NCBI GenBank assembly: GCA_019009955.1
Contig: CM032228.1
Location: forward strand, 174,540,001-174,604,000
DNA: 64,000 bases
From: Riptortus pedestris
Lineage: Eukaryota > Arthropoda > Insecta > Hemiptera > Alydidae
Direction of reading: 5' to 3'
Shown here piece by piece: positions 20,638 through 47,595 of this stretch. Numbering within the stretch: position 1 is the first letter of the stretch; each line of letters opens with the position of its first letter. The notes beneath the pieces are model-generated. The model searched no databases and was not told where the DNA came from. It was given only the letters and a program-made list of their open reading frames with translations. Both the position numbers and the translations under genes were made by a program.

Positions 20638-23054
20638 TGCTACGTTTTTATTACCAACCCAGTAATAAAAGTTGTTAATAAGAGTTCTTTTGGATTGCAA
20701 AATTAAACACACACAAGTTTCACAGTTTTTACCACTGCACAATTTATTTAACAATGCACAATACCCTTGGTTAATTGTTCTTAATTACTACTCACAAAAG
20801 CACCGATAGCGTCCCTGCTCTTCAGATTACACAGTCCAATAATTCACTCACAATCACTGAACTTCATAAAATGACGGCACTGTACTGTCCTTTACTTCGC
20901 AGCACTAGACTGTTACTTAAAGTCACGGCACAACACTGTTCTTCACATAAAAACACATTACCGGACTGCACTAAGTCGCACTGTAGCGCTGAATATCCCT
21001 CGAAGAACACTAAGCATCAACTCACTGGTTTTTTTTTTTTTACCAGAGATCCAGGGGTAAACAGATGTTGGTTGGGAGACAGTGTGACCTGCAATGGTTG
21101 TCCCGACAGTTCCCCTTCTACTGAACACTCTGATGTTCCATTTTAAGGGGGTGTTGTGAGCTGGTATGGGGATAAAATAGAACTATGGTTGTGGGTTACC
21201 CGACGTCTGGCGGTGCCGGGTGGGTTGTGAGGATAGGAGAAAACGAAAGAAGAGAGGATAGGGATAGTAGGAGAGGAGGTAAGAAAGAAAAGAAGAAAAA
21301 CTTATAGATAAAAGAGTAAAACTAACCTAAGAATAGAGTCACCGCAAGCCGACACGGGCCCAAGCGGACGCTGTGAGTGAGGGAAGGAAGGACGCCGAAT
21401 ATCCTTACATCTAAACTAAACTAGCTAAACTAAACTACCCTAACTAATAATAAAAATAAAACTAAATAACCTAACCTAACCTAAGCTAGACGGTCATAAT
21501 TGATGGTTGTGAGGATGTTATCATTTGTGGTTAGTGCTCCCGTTCCCGAGCAGTGTCGTAAGGACTCAACAGCCGGTAACGTCGACTAGGGGCTCGACAT
21601 CTTCGACCGCCTTCCGCCAACATACCGGCTCTTTGGAGGGAGGTGTGCCGGACAATTTTACGCACGAGTCCGTTTTGGTAGGATTGGAGGTTGGAGAGGG
21701 AGGTTTTAGTGAGGTATCTGAGGACAGGGGATCCATATAGGAGGGCGGGTTTGATTACGCCTTTAAGGATGAGGAGTTTTAGGCGGAGGCTGAGGAGGTA
21801 ATTTAGGGAGCGGAAGTGGTACTTGGCGGATTTTATAGTGTTAAGGATGTGGGTGGAGAAGGTAAGGTGTCTATCTAGGTGGGCTCCTAGATAGCAGATG
21901 GAGCGGGAATGTGGAGGGTGGTGTCGTCGAGCCGGAAGGATTCAGGGATGGAGGCGTTTTGCTTTTCGTACAAGAAAACCAGGGCATCTGTCTTCCTGGG
22001 ATTCACGTGGATGTTGATTTTCTTTAGTTCGTCGGACACCGTTTGGCAGGCTAGTTCTGACAAACGGAGGGCGCGGGTAGGATTGAGAGAGGCTAACGAT
22101 CGCCACGTCATCTGCGTATGCTACTACCTCAGTGTTGTGAAACCGTTGACTGACCACCTGGGCGGTGTATGCCGTGAATAAGGAAGGAGAGAGGGCAGAA
22201 CCCTGAACACTCCCACTCAGAGAGGGTATGATGAGGATAAGGATTGACCGACCCTTACTTGAAAGGTTCGTCCGTGTAGGAAGGAGCGTAGCATGGCGAG
22301 GAGTTGGCTGGGACAGCCATGCTTACTGAGGGTGTTAAGGAGTTGGGCGTGGTCAACGGAATCAAAAGCCTGAGTGCAGTCAATAGAAATCATGGCCGTG
22401 GCGACGTTTCTGCGGATGTTGGAGCAGGTGTTGGTGTGGATACGGGCTAGGGGATGAAGTACACAATGCTGGGGACGGAAACCAGACTGCTCGTTGTGGA
22501 TAAGGGAGGCCTTCTCGCTGATATCCACAAAATACTGGAGGATGATACGTTCCATTATCTTGGAGATATGAGGGAGAAGGCTTATAGGGCGGTAGTGTTC
22601 GGGAGCGGTACCGGACTTGTTGGGTTTGCAGAGAGTCAAGATGATGGTGTGCTTCCACATGGAGGGGAAATGTCGGAGGCGGAGGCAGGAATTAAGGAGA
22701 TGGTTGAGATAGGAGAGAGAGCGGCGTGGGAGCTGACGCAGCAGCACGTACTGCACCCTGTCCACACCAGGGGATTTACCCCCTTTGTTGGGGCGCAGGA
22801 TGGCAGTAAGCTGCCTCGGGGAGGAGAACATGAAGTTTCTCACTCGTGCACTGTCAGAGTCCCTTATATATAGCTTGTCGGAAAACATCAAACAGAATGG
22901 CCAGAAGGGGCTAGGCACGTTCCTGGAACATACACGGCCCTAATTAGATTCTGCAGGCGCCGCTAGTCTTCGGTCGGCTCCTTTCATGTCCCTCGCACCT
23001 CCCAAAACGCGGTTCTCTCTCAGCCAATCCTTGGCGTATTTAATTTTCGCAACA
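20638..23054 (-). mobile_element. Inverted solo LTR split by a LINE insertion
   Basis: On the minus strand this begins TGTTGCGAAAATTAAATAC (23,054) and ends AACGTAGCA (20,638), both matching the ends of the 4,215-4,793 LTR. It is flanked by ATAT on both sides. The 5' part (~22,940-23,054) and the 3' part (20,638-~21,150) align with that LTR, but between them ~1.8 kb of Jockey-like LINE is inserted. The two LTR copies are clearly divergent, so this one is old. Confidence 0.75.
21155..22935 (-). pseudogene. Jockey-like non-LTR retrotransposon, 5'-truncated and frameshifted
   Basis: Minus-strand reverse transcriptase remnant. The longest open part (22,918-22,217) shows the RT entry GGKSPGVDRVQY, YRPISLL, NEQSGFRPQH and motif A DCTQAFDSVDH. 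A frameshift near 22,220 leads to the motif-B block QGSALSPSLFTAY and motif C YADDVAI (~22,100). A second shift near 22,100 gives ACQTVSDELKKINIHVNPRK; a third near 21,890 gives the C-terminal thumb block starting CYLGAHLDRHLTFS. The rest, down to ~21,155, looks like a G-poor 3' UTR with TTAGG-like repeats at ~21,470. The endonuclease region is absent. The truncated 5' end falls inside an LTR. It is inactive. Confidence 0.88.
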
Positions 23055-23061
<7 letters not shown>

Positions 23062-23085
<24 letters not shown>

Positions 23086-23087
23086 TA
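23062..23087. repeat. (TA)n/(CA)n microsatellite
   Basis: Short TA and CA repeats at the 5' edge of the inverted LTR. Confidence 0.8.
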
Positions 23088-23211
23088 TTAAAATGGAAAT
23101 AAGATTAAGAAAATTAAACTTGACTAAATAAAACAAAAAACATTAAATAGAACAATTCAGGAATACAATTAAATAACCAATAAAAAAAATATATAATATT
23201 AATATTATATT

Positions 23212-23410
23212 ACTAGCTCAGATACCCGGCTTCGCCCGGGAATTCATTTGAGGCTGAATGGTGGTGGTATTTTTTTGGCAAGGCTTTACTTTGCACAATA
23301 ATTTTACATTTACCCGTCCCAGTGTTTAGGGTCTATACCCATCGTTACTGTGAATTTGTTAATAATAAAATTAATTTTTTATGTAAGACTTCACTGTCCT
23401 CCATATTGGC
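23212..23410 (+). repeat. Family A unit 15 (type II head only)
   Basis: The head and the first ~200 bp of a type II unit, cut at ~23,411. The sequence then switches without a spacer into a family P repeat. Confidence 0.85.
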
Positions 23411-23650
23411 ATATGAGTAGAAGTGGGGGTTTGCTAAAGACTGAAAAATGCAAATATCTCGGTTAATATTCAAGATAGAGTATATATGTATATAACAATA
23501 TTTATAGTAAATTTAATTTGCAATAAGATTGATTCTGTACAATTTTTCGTTCCGACGTATAGTAACGGAGATATTTCGAAAATCCTCCCCTCTAAACCCC
23601 CCCCCCCTCCCACTGGTCCGATTTCCAAGTGGAAGCAAAAGGACCAGTTC
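23411..23650 (+). repeat. Family P repeat joined to a family A head
   Basis: TGAGTAGAAGTGGGGGTTTG, AATGCAAATATCTCGGTTAA, then CCCCCCCCCCTCCCACTGGT. It is the same order as the 3,786-4,170 copy from its middle onwards. Confidence 0.75.
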
Positions 23651-23718
23651 AAGATCAGAGGAGGATGAGCACCCATCCCAACTGGCAAACAAGGAGTGTC
23701 AACCGAAGGTGATGAAAG

Positions 23719-23936
23719 ATTATTATTATTTATTAACGTCCACTTTTTGAAACTTAGCCTAGTTGGGACGTGTTATCTATAGGTTACCACCCTTTTCTAG
23801 CCAGGGTGGGATTTTAGGATGTTATTTAATGAATTTTGTCACTAAATAATTTCCTTTGCCCAGGCGAGAATCGATCTCACCACTCTAGGTGATGGGAGAT
23901 CCGCAAGTTTGGTGGTGTAACCTCTTTTGTTAATAA
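23719..23936 (-). repeat. tRNA-derived SINE (family S), inverted
   Basis: The reverse strand shows a B-box-like GAGATCGATTCTCGCCTGGG, CTGGCTAGAAAAGGGTGGTA and a tail of AATAATAAT. It shares its body with copies at 24,570, 44,985, 45,213, 55,905 and 57,220. Confidence 0.7.
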
Positions 23937-23984
23937 TTTAGTTTTGTTTTGGGATTATGACAATACTCAATAATTTTTTTAGTT

Positions 23985-24300
23985 AATAATACTATAGGGG
24001 GGTTTCGAAAATTAAAAATATATCTGTTTTTATGAGTCGGATCATAAAATGTTAAACAAAAAAAAAAGTCTTGTTAAAATATTGGTGTTCTACAATTGTT
24101 CTATACATTTTCTCATAACGGAAAAGTGTTAAGAAAGTTATTATTATTTTCCTGTTTTAAGCCTACAACAAACCTCCACTTCTATTCATCAAATTGGGGC
24201 TAAGAAATAGAGAATATATGGTGAGATGAGATTACTAGTGTTATTCGAGCACGTGGAAAATCTGCTTAGTTTACGCAGCCCCTTCTTTTTCTTTATTACT
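23985..24300 (-). repeat. Family P repeat, inverted
   Basis: Contains ATGAGTCGGATCATAAAATG, CCTCCACTTCTATTCATC and the terminal CACGTGGAAAATCTGCTTAG. Confidence 0.7.
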
Positions 24301-24569
24301 ACTCAGGATGAACCATTTTGAAGATTATGTAAATTTAAACATCATCTATTTGATCATTAGCCAAACAATGTGAGCAAAGAGGACCCAGAAAAAGTTAAAA
24401 TTAACTTTATTCTTATTTCTGTGAGTGTTTATGGTGAACAATTTGGAAACGAGGACAAATATCATTTCCAATAAGCCTGAAAGATATCAGATAATATTGG
24501 CAATCAGAATAATAAAACATCAATATGTTCTTTATTTTTCATTCATTTAATTATGTATCAATAATCAGT

Positions 24570-24808
24570 AAACTTGTGTGCAATATTGGCCATGTGAGTT
24601 AAGACATTGGTCTTAGTCTCACATGGAGACCCTAGGGTCTAGACTTATTCTCATCAGGGAAATGGCATAGGCATATTACGAAATAGAATAGTGACAAACT
24701 CATTAAATAATATACTTAGTCCCTATTTGGCTAGAAAAGGGTGGTAACTGTAACTAACCCAATCCAATTAGTGTTAGTAGCACAAAGTGGATGTTAATAA
24801 ATAACATT
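24570..24808 (+). repeat. tRNA-derived SINE (family S)
   Basis: GTTAAGACATTGGTCTTAGT at the 5' side, GGCTAGAAAAGGGTGGTAAC in the body and GTGGATGTTAATAAATAA at the 3' end. Confidence 0.65.
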
Positions 24809-27800
24809 GTTAGGAAATTGCTTTACTTTACTATGCACCTATATTCTTGCTCAGTTGTGAGCTTTCAACGTATCATTACTAAAATATAATTTTGATTAGT
24901 TTATAATTTAAAAAATAAGTTTAGCTTTTGTGGGGATATAACAGCAAAGACCCTACAATATAGATCACAATGAGATAGGTAAAAACTTACTGACAATAAA
25001 TCAATAAGGATGTAAATGTTTAAAAGGATATAGACATTTTGTATTTACTGAATAGAAATTTATTTATAACAAACAAATTATTCCATGATTTTACAACTTA
25101 GAAGTACAACATAAGATGGACTTCTTTATTTGACTAAATCTAAATGCAATGATCACCATTCACATCAAGATTCCAAAGGGGTGATATGTAAAGTATCTAT
25201 TTTCATCACAAACACAAATTGAAATGAAATGCTTATTGTTTTCTTTTTGGATTAACATAAACATTTCATACAAAACTTATCTCTTTAATCGGAGATAAGG
25301 ATTTTTCAGTAGCATAAAAGTTGATTCTATAAAAACATTTAGTATGAATACAACGATTAGGCCACGACAGTCTTTTTTTAACAGTGTAAAATAGAAGACA
25401 TTTTGAATTTTTGTATTCTCTTTATATGTTACTTTTATTCAATTGGCGAAGAAGATACATAACATTCACACCCTTCAGGTTGGTAGTTGTTTTAACTAAC
25501 CAAATAAATGCCACACCAACAAAAATCATAACTACTAAAAGTTTATTAATAAATCTAGATAAAAATATTTTAGTTATTAAGGTCCCTATTTTCTGTGACT
25601 ATCAAATTTGGTTACTACATAAAAAAAGGCACCTGAAAGGAAAGAAGTTAAAAGTCAAAACTGTTCAAAATATTTAAAGTTTTAAATATTTTTGAACATT
25701 GAACTTCTTTTATTTAATTTTCCCTAAATAAAAAAACATAATGCTAAATTTGGCAAGCTTAAAAAGAATTGAACTTTTAAATGATAAATTAACTCTGGAG
25801 AAGTTTAACCCAGCATGCAGTAAATGAAATACAAGTACATGAAGGACTGGCTAGATGAATTAGTGCAAAAGCCTGACGAAAGGCAAACATAATTTTTAAA
25901 GAGATAAAACACAAAAGCCTTCAACTTTAATACAAACAAGCATCTCCACTTATGAATAATTGAATCTTAATATCAATTTACAATTTAATATCTATTAGCT
26001 CTATATTATCAACTAGGTACATTTCAATTAGCGGAAGTACAAAATTTATACAATTTTATACACTACAGTTATTTACATACAAGGCATTGACAAATGAGGT
26101 AAAAAATGTGTAAAAGGTTTATAAAATTTAAGAGTACAAACTTGAAAAATCTATCAGCCAACTAAGTTGTATATAAACAATGAAACTCACCAATTTATAT
26201 AACTGCATGTTAATACACATTAACTTATTATTGGTCAATTATTTTAGTCATTACATAAGCAGTACCTCAAGAAGGAAATTATTAAACGAAAAAAATAAAT
26301 AAAAATTGAGTATAGAATGAGCATTTTCTTTCATCATTAATGTTTACATGTATATTGTCTTTAACAAAATATTGTCAAAGTCATTATTTACTCTCTTATG
26401 CAACGACTATAAGTAAAATCCAATTCTTCCTAGATTATTACCAAGTAATTATATGTTGAAGGCCACCATTCTTCATAAAGCAGAAATATGCATAAAAAAT
26501 GGATAGATATCTAAACGGATATGTACCCAGGGATAATATTTATGCAAATGTTAAAATGTATTTTTAATTACCTACGGCAGATGCAGATAGTGAACAAAAA
26601 GAGAGTGATAAATAAATAAACCAGGAAACAGTTTTGAAAGGCTAAATGCTCTCTCATTCACAAACATTCTCACAGAAAGTACTTGAACATAAGCAGCGAA
26701 ACATAAATTCCTTCAACAAGTTCAACAGATAAATATAATGTAGTACAATAAGTAATTTGATATCATTTGAAATATTAAAAATTAGCCAATCGAACAATTC
26801 ATCTGAGCATAACACTTTGACTGCCCGCCTCTGGCTGGCCTTATTATATGGTTTCGGATGTTTGGTAAATGGACCAACTAACAGGTATATTCAAATATTC
26901 TTATTTTTACTTCATTATCATATTTCAAATCTTAGTGAATGACTGCTTTCAATTTCAAATTTCACTCAGTAGGTTATTGAAAATTATAGCAAACCCTTGG
27001 TACATAAATAAAACTCTTATGATAATGTGTGCCTCCTGTAATAAGATGTACAAAGGATTAATGGACATACAAATTAATGGATATTATTTCGTAGTTCACA
27101 AGCTGAAACAACCCTACAACAACAAGGGCTTGAATTTGGACTTAGGTAGCAGTCAAAGTATTACATCAGTAATAATTGCCGTAAAGAAGACAGATAGGGA
27201 TTAGGAGTAAGAAAAGAAAAAAAATAAATACTGTAAAAACGTCTTTTCTAAATACTAATGTTTCGGTATAAAATTCAGACCTTTCTCGTGGTTAGTAAAT
27301 GATGAGGTAGAACTAAACTTCAAATTGAACTGCTGGAAGCCGGAGTAACACTTTTTTTTTTTAACCAAGTCTACGCCTATTCTTCAAAGTTAACTATCTC
27401 TCAATTTGAATTACATGTACTTTAATCATGCAAATACAATGCTGTTTATAATTCTCACTTACAAATTCTTAGCCAAAGCCTCTGTGTTCAGAATGTATCC
27501 AGTGAAAAATCATTTCAAAGTAATAATAAATGGAAAGAAAATATTACAAATGTCGAGTGAAAATTAAAAATATATTGGCTCATTTTTTGGGTTTAATATA
27601 ATTTACAGTCCATATGAAATCTCAAAAAGTAGAATTAATCAATATGTATAATGGAAGTGCAATTTATTATTAGAACATACCTATACAATTCATCAATTGG
27701 AAGGATTTAATTAAATTAAAATGGAGGAAAGGGCAAAACTTAAAGGAAGACTAATTTAACAAGGAGCAAGACATTTTAGAAAGTACGTAAGTATAAAATG

Positions 27801-29792
27801 ATAGGAATTAATCACATTAAAAATAATTGTGCTACAATTTAGGAGTTCTCTTACCTATAATAATGTACTATAAAATTGAAATTATCATCAACTTCAGTAA
27901 AAATTCACAGCTAGAGCAAATTACAACAGCAACAAATATATATATATAAAACTATACTAATATCAGGTAACAACAATGCTATTGTGAACACTCTTGGTTT
28001 TTTTTTTTTTTTTTTTTTTTTTTTTGAACCAGTGGTCAAATTGCTTAAAGATTCCAAAAAATATGAACATAGGAGAAAATTAAACAACGAATAAAAATAA
28101 AATTAGAAAATTCATGCCACGCCTAATGAAAAAAAAAGGTAAGCTTACTTAATAGAAAAATCTGTTCATAATAAGTAAGAACCACTTCAGACTTATAGGT
28201 CATTTTATAGACTATCTTATGAGGTATCTAAGATCAGTTACATAAAGTCTACAATCATTGCACATTTTCATCAGTGTGTTTAATTTTCACAATATTAACT
28301 CCTATCTGAAATGAAGGAACACATATATTTTTTATAATAATTATCTAATGAATGACATAGCTACAAGAGCACAATAAATTAAAAGCTAATAAATATTTTA
28401 AATAAAGGATCATCTTTAATGTTTCACAACTAATGGAAAACAACTTGGAAGATTAAAAGAAAGAAATTCAAAGCTAAAATAATAAAAATAAATGGCTTTT
28501 AATTAGGTAATATGTCATTCATATGGAATAACATATGCTACTTTTAAGCTAAAAAATAGCTAGTAAAGCTATGAATTATAAAAATGATGTAAATGTATCT
28601 ATGTAAATGAGGAAGAATACTCATTCAATATTTAAAGATGTAGAAAGAAAGAAACGTGGCTTTTAGGATGAAGTGGAATCATGAATACATAGATAAACAC
28701 AAAAGATATTATATTTATTATTTACACCTATCAAAGGACAAGGTTAATAACATGATTCCTATGGCGTATCATATGTAATGAAAATATTATCAGACTGTGT
28801 CTTTTGTGCTCGCGTAACTTGTAAAAAACACTTCTTTTTCTAACATCACAACTATTAATCACATAGACATTTTCTTTTTTTCTAAGAATATTGTATAACA
28901 TAATAAAGTAAACTATTTTCATGATATAATGTGAAGAGATCCAGTACTTTAAATTTAAATTATTTTAGGTTACCCAATCTCCTAATTACCACTTTTAAAT
29001 AAATATTCAACATATTTTTTTGTTTGATAATTGTTTGCTAATTAAAATAATCATAATAAGAATCGTTTTTAATAAACTGAGAAATGAAAATGGAAATTTA
29101 ATGAATAGCATAATAGATATAGCAACAGTAGATTTTATATATATAATAGCAACAATTATTTTTGTGAATACAATTGTCCTAGCCATTATTTGAAAGAAAA
29201 ATATTGTTAAAATTTATAGTCTAGTTATTCTGGACATTTGGCAACTATGGGTTGTACGATTTTTAAGTTTAAATAAAGATTTAGTTAATCTTTCTGAGCT
29301 TATTTGCCTTAGATATTTCATTCAAAAAATAATGTACTGGCTTAATATAATAAACTATTCAAGTTTAATGAAGGTTTGTGGAGCTATATGAGGACCAAGT
29401 CCAGCTTTTCACTTCCTCCCCCCCCCCCCCCGGCCCCTTCCTAGATCATAGATCTAATTAAAACCAGCTCCAACTAATGGGGAAGCTGTGAAACTGACGA
29501 AAAAGTAAGTTACAAATACCACTTACTTTTAGGAAGCACTAACAGATGAACAGATTTATCACATTTTTCCTTCCTTTATATTTTTTAAATATTTGGTATA
29601 AAAAAATTCAGGAAGCAATATTACAGGACTCAACTTACAGCCCTAAACATTGATAATGTAAATACTTTAAAAAAAAAAAAAATTTGTTTCATGACTATAA
29701 ATAATTGTAAAAATATTACTTAAATATGTTGCTTAGAGATAGGAACAGCACAAAGAAGGTATATACATACATTACTAAAAAGTTAACATTTA

Positions 29793-29860
<68 letters not shown>

Positions 29861-31119
29861 GGAAGTTAAATTGATTTTACAGCAACATTAAGCATTAAAA
29901 AGATCATCAATATCGAAACCTTAGTTTACAAATATATCAGCACTTTTAATTAGTATAAGAAACAAACCATAAAAGTATACTTTTAATTTAAATTAATGAA
30001 CAAATTTTTCAATTTCTTTTAGGTTGTGATGGTGAAGTTCATTTCCCTGAGTGAGAATGAGGTGTTGGCTCTTCTACGAAAACTGTTAGTCAGAAAGTAA
30101 TTTCTTCCCATTCAAAAGGACATCTTCAGCCCTACTTGAAGATACATCAATCGAGAAACAATATTTTATAATAAATTTAAAATAATGCAGGAACTTGTAA
30201 AATATTGTGAATTATGTGAGCATATTCTGACTGATATTATTTATATAAATACTGTTTTAATTATTTGTTTTTCATTTATTGTAAGATAATTGTAAAATCT
30301 ATATTAATTGATTGTTGACTGCTCATGTAGGACTGAAGTCCCTTTAAAAATACATTCTGAATAAACATTATTGAGGAAGAACCCAGCATGTCATTGAAAC
30401 TCAAATAAATGAATTATTTGAACTTTCCTGTGTCCACCAGTAGAACACTATTAGAATATTTCTTCCAGGAATTATCCATTGAAAGCATTTTGAAAGAATA
30501 GTGTAATCTAAACAGAGTTAAACCATTCTGTACTTTTTAGATAATAAATTTATTTTACTTTTAAATGAAGATTGTGGCATATTAAAGACAGTACCTTAGA
30601 AGTTTAAGAACTTTTTAAATATAAATATTATTTCCTGATAACCAGAAATGTATGCCAATGTCTGGTAAATCAATAAAGTTTTAAGAAGAGTACTAGATTA
30701 ATATTTTGGTGGCATTGCCAAATTAAATTTTTGAAAACAAGACTTCAAAGTAAGAATTTACCTAAGTAGAAATTACCTTAAAAGAATTGTTCCTGAGGAT
30801 TACTTCTTAGAAAACCACAATTTTCCCCAAGGAATGCTGACGTTAACCCCTGCTAATACATAAATTAATTAACAAATGAAAAACAAAACAAGATATTTAA
30901 GTAGAGCAAAGTGGGATTCATTTAAATAATAAGTTAAAAAAATATATATATATATATCTAAATTAAAATTCATAAATATCACCCAGGAGAGCTATAGTGT
31001 ATGTGTTTTAAACATCAACAAGTATAAACAAGTTGAGTATATAATTTAAACAAGTTGACCAATGGTTTTATATACAGATCTGCATCTGCCACATTTCCTC
31101 TTTTTTTGGGAGTTTTTAA
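24809..31119. other. 6.3 kb of AT-rich DNA without a recognised gene
   Basis: No conserved protein reading, tRNA or rRNA was found. It includes a 28-nt poly-T run (27,998-28,025), a poly-C run (~29,418-29,431) and a (TA)n tract (29,796-29,858). Part may be an extended S6K 3' UTR, since S6K ends at 31,160 on the minus strand. Confidence 0.55.
29796..29858. repeat. (TA)n microsatellite
   Basis: About 63 bp of uninterrupted TA. Confidence 0.95.
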
Positions 31120-31125
31120 TTTATT
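31120..31125 (-). terminator. Candidate S6K polyadenylation signal
   Basis: AATAAA on the minus strand, about 35 nt past the S6K stop. Other AATAAA hexamers exist further left in this AT-rich DNA, so the real 3' end may be more distal. Confidence 0.3.
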
Positions 31126-31159
31126 TTACATATGTATAATTCAACGATTCCTAAATCAA

Positions 31160-47127
<15,968 letters not shown>

Positions 47128-47487
47128 TATCTTATAATATTTATTAGATCATAAATAAAATACATTAAAACAGCGCTGTTACGACTGCCAGACAACTTAG
47201 AATTACGAAGTAGGTACTTTCTAAACTAAAGCAGGCCTTTTCAGAAATGTAACCTTACAAGTACTACCCAAAGAGGGTTATGAAGCACAAAACAAGAATA
47301 AATTTATCTATGTTTTAAACGTTCAAAAATTGTATTATTCGAATTTGATTTTGCTCTGAAATTTTGCATTTATTTAAGAACGGGAAATGACTATTGTCTC
47401 TGGTTGTGTCAAAATATCTCACTCGTTTTCCTATTACTCTGGGAGGCCTAGATAGGAGATTCAAACTCAGTGGCTCACATATGGGAA
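47128..47487. promoter_or_regulatory. Shared head-to-head promoter region of S6K and RPAIN
   Basis: Only 360 bp separate the S6K start (minus strand) from the RPAIN start (plus strand), so this stretch must hold both 5' UTRs and both promoters unless an untranslated first exon lies elsewhere. I see no clear TATA box in a sensible position for either gene. This fits a TATA-less bidirectional promoter, but that is inference. Confidence 0.6.
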
Positions 47488-47595
47488 ATGGAGGGTATTC
47501 TTGTAAGTCCAAGATTTGATTCTCAAATCAGAAAAAGAAGCTCTTTATATAAGAAAAGAAACGAGTCCCCGAAGTTCAGAGACATTTTGCGAGAA
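47488..47595 (+). CDS. RPAIN: RPAIN exon 1
   Basis: Encodes residues 1-36, ending SLYKKRNESPKFRDILRE, with donor GAA|GTACGT in phase 0. Joined across a 73-bp intron it gives ILRERCRARIKASR, in register with the RPAIN N-terminal domain. Confidence 0.85.

Noticed and set aside
21525..22873. Plus-strand frames of 71-139 codons over the LINE
   Set aside because: They are antisense shadows of the Jockey-like reverse transcriptase on the minus strand.
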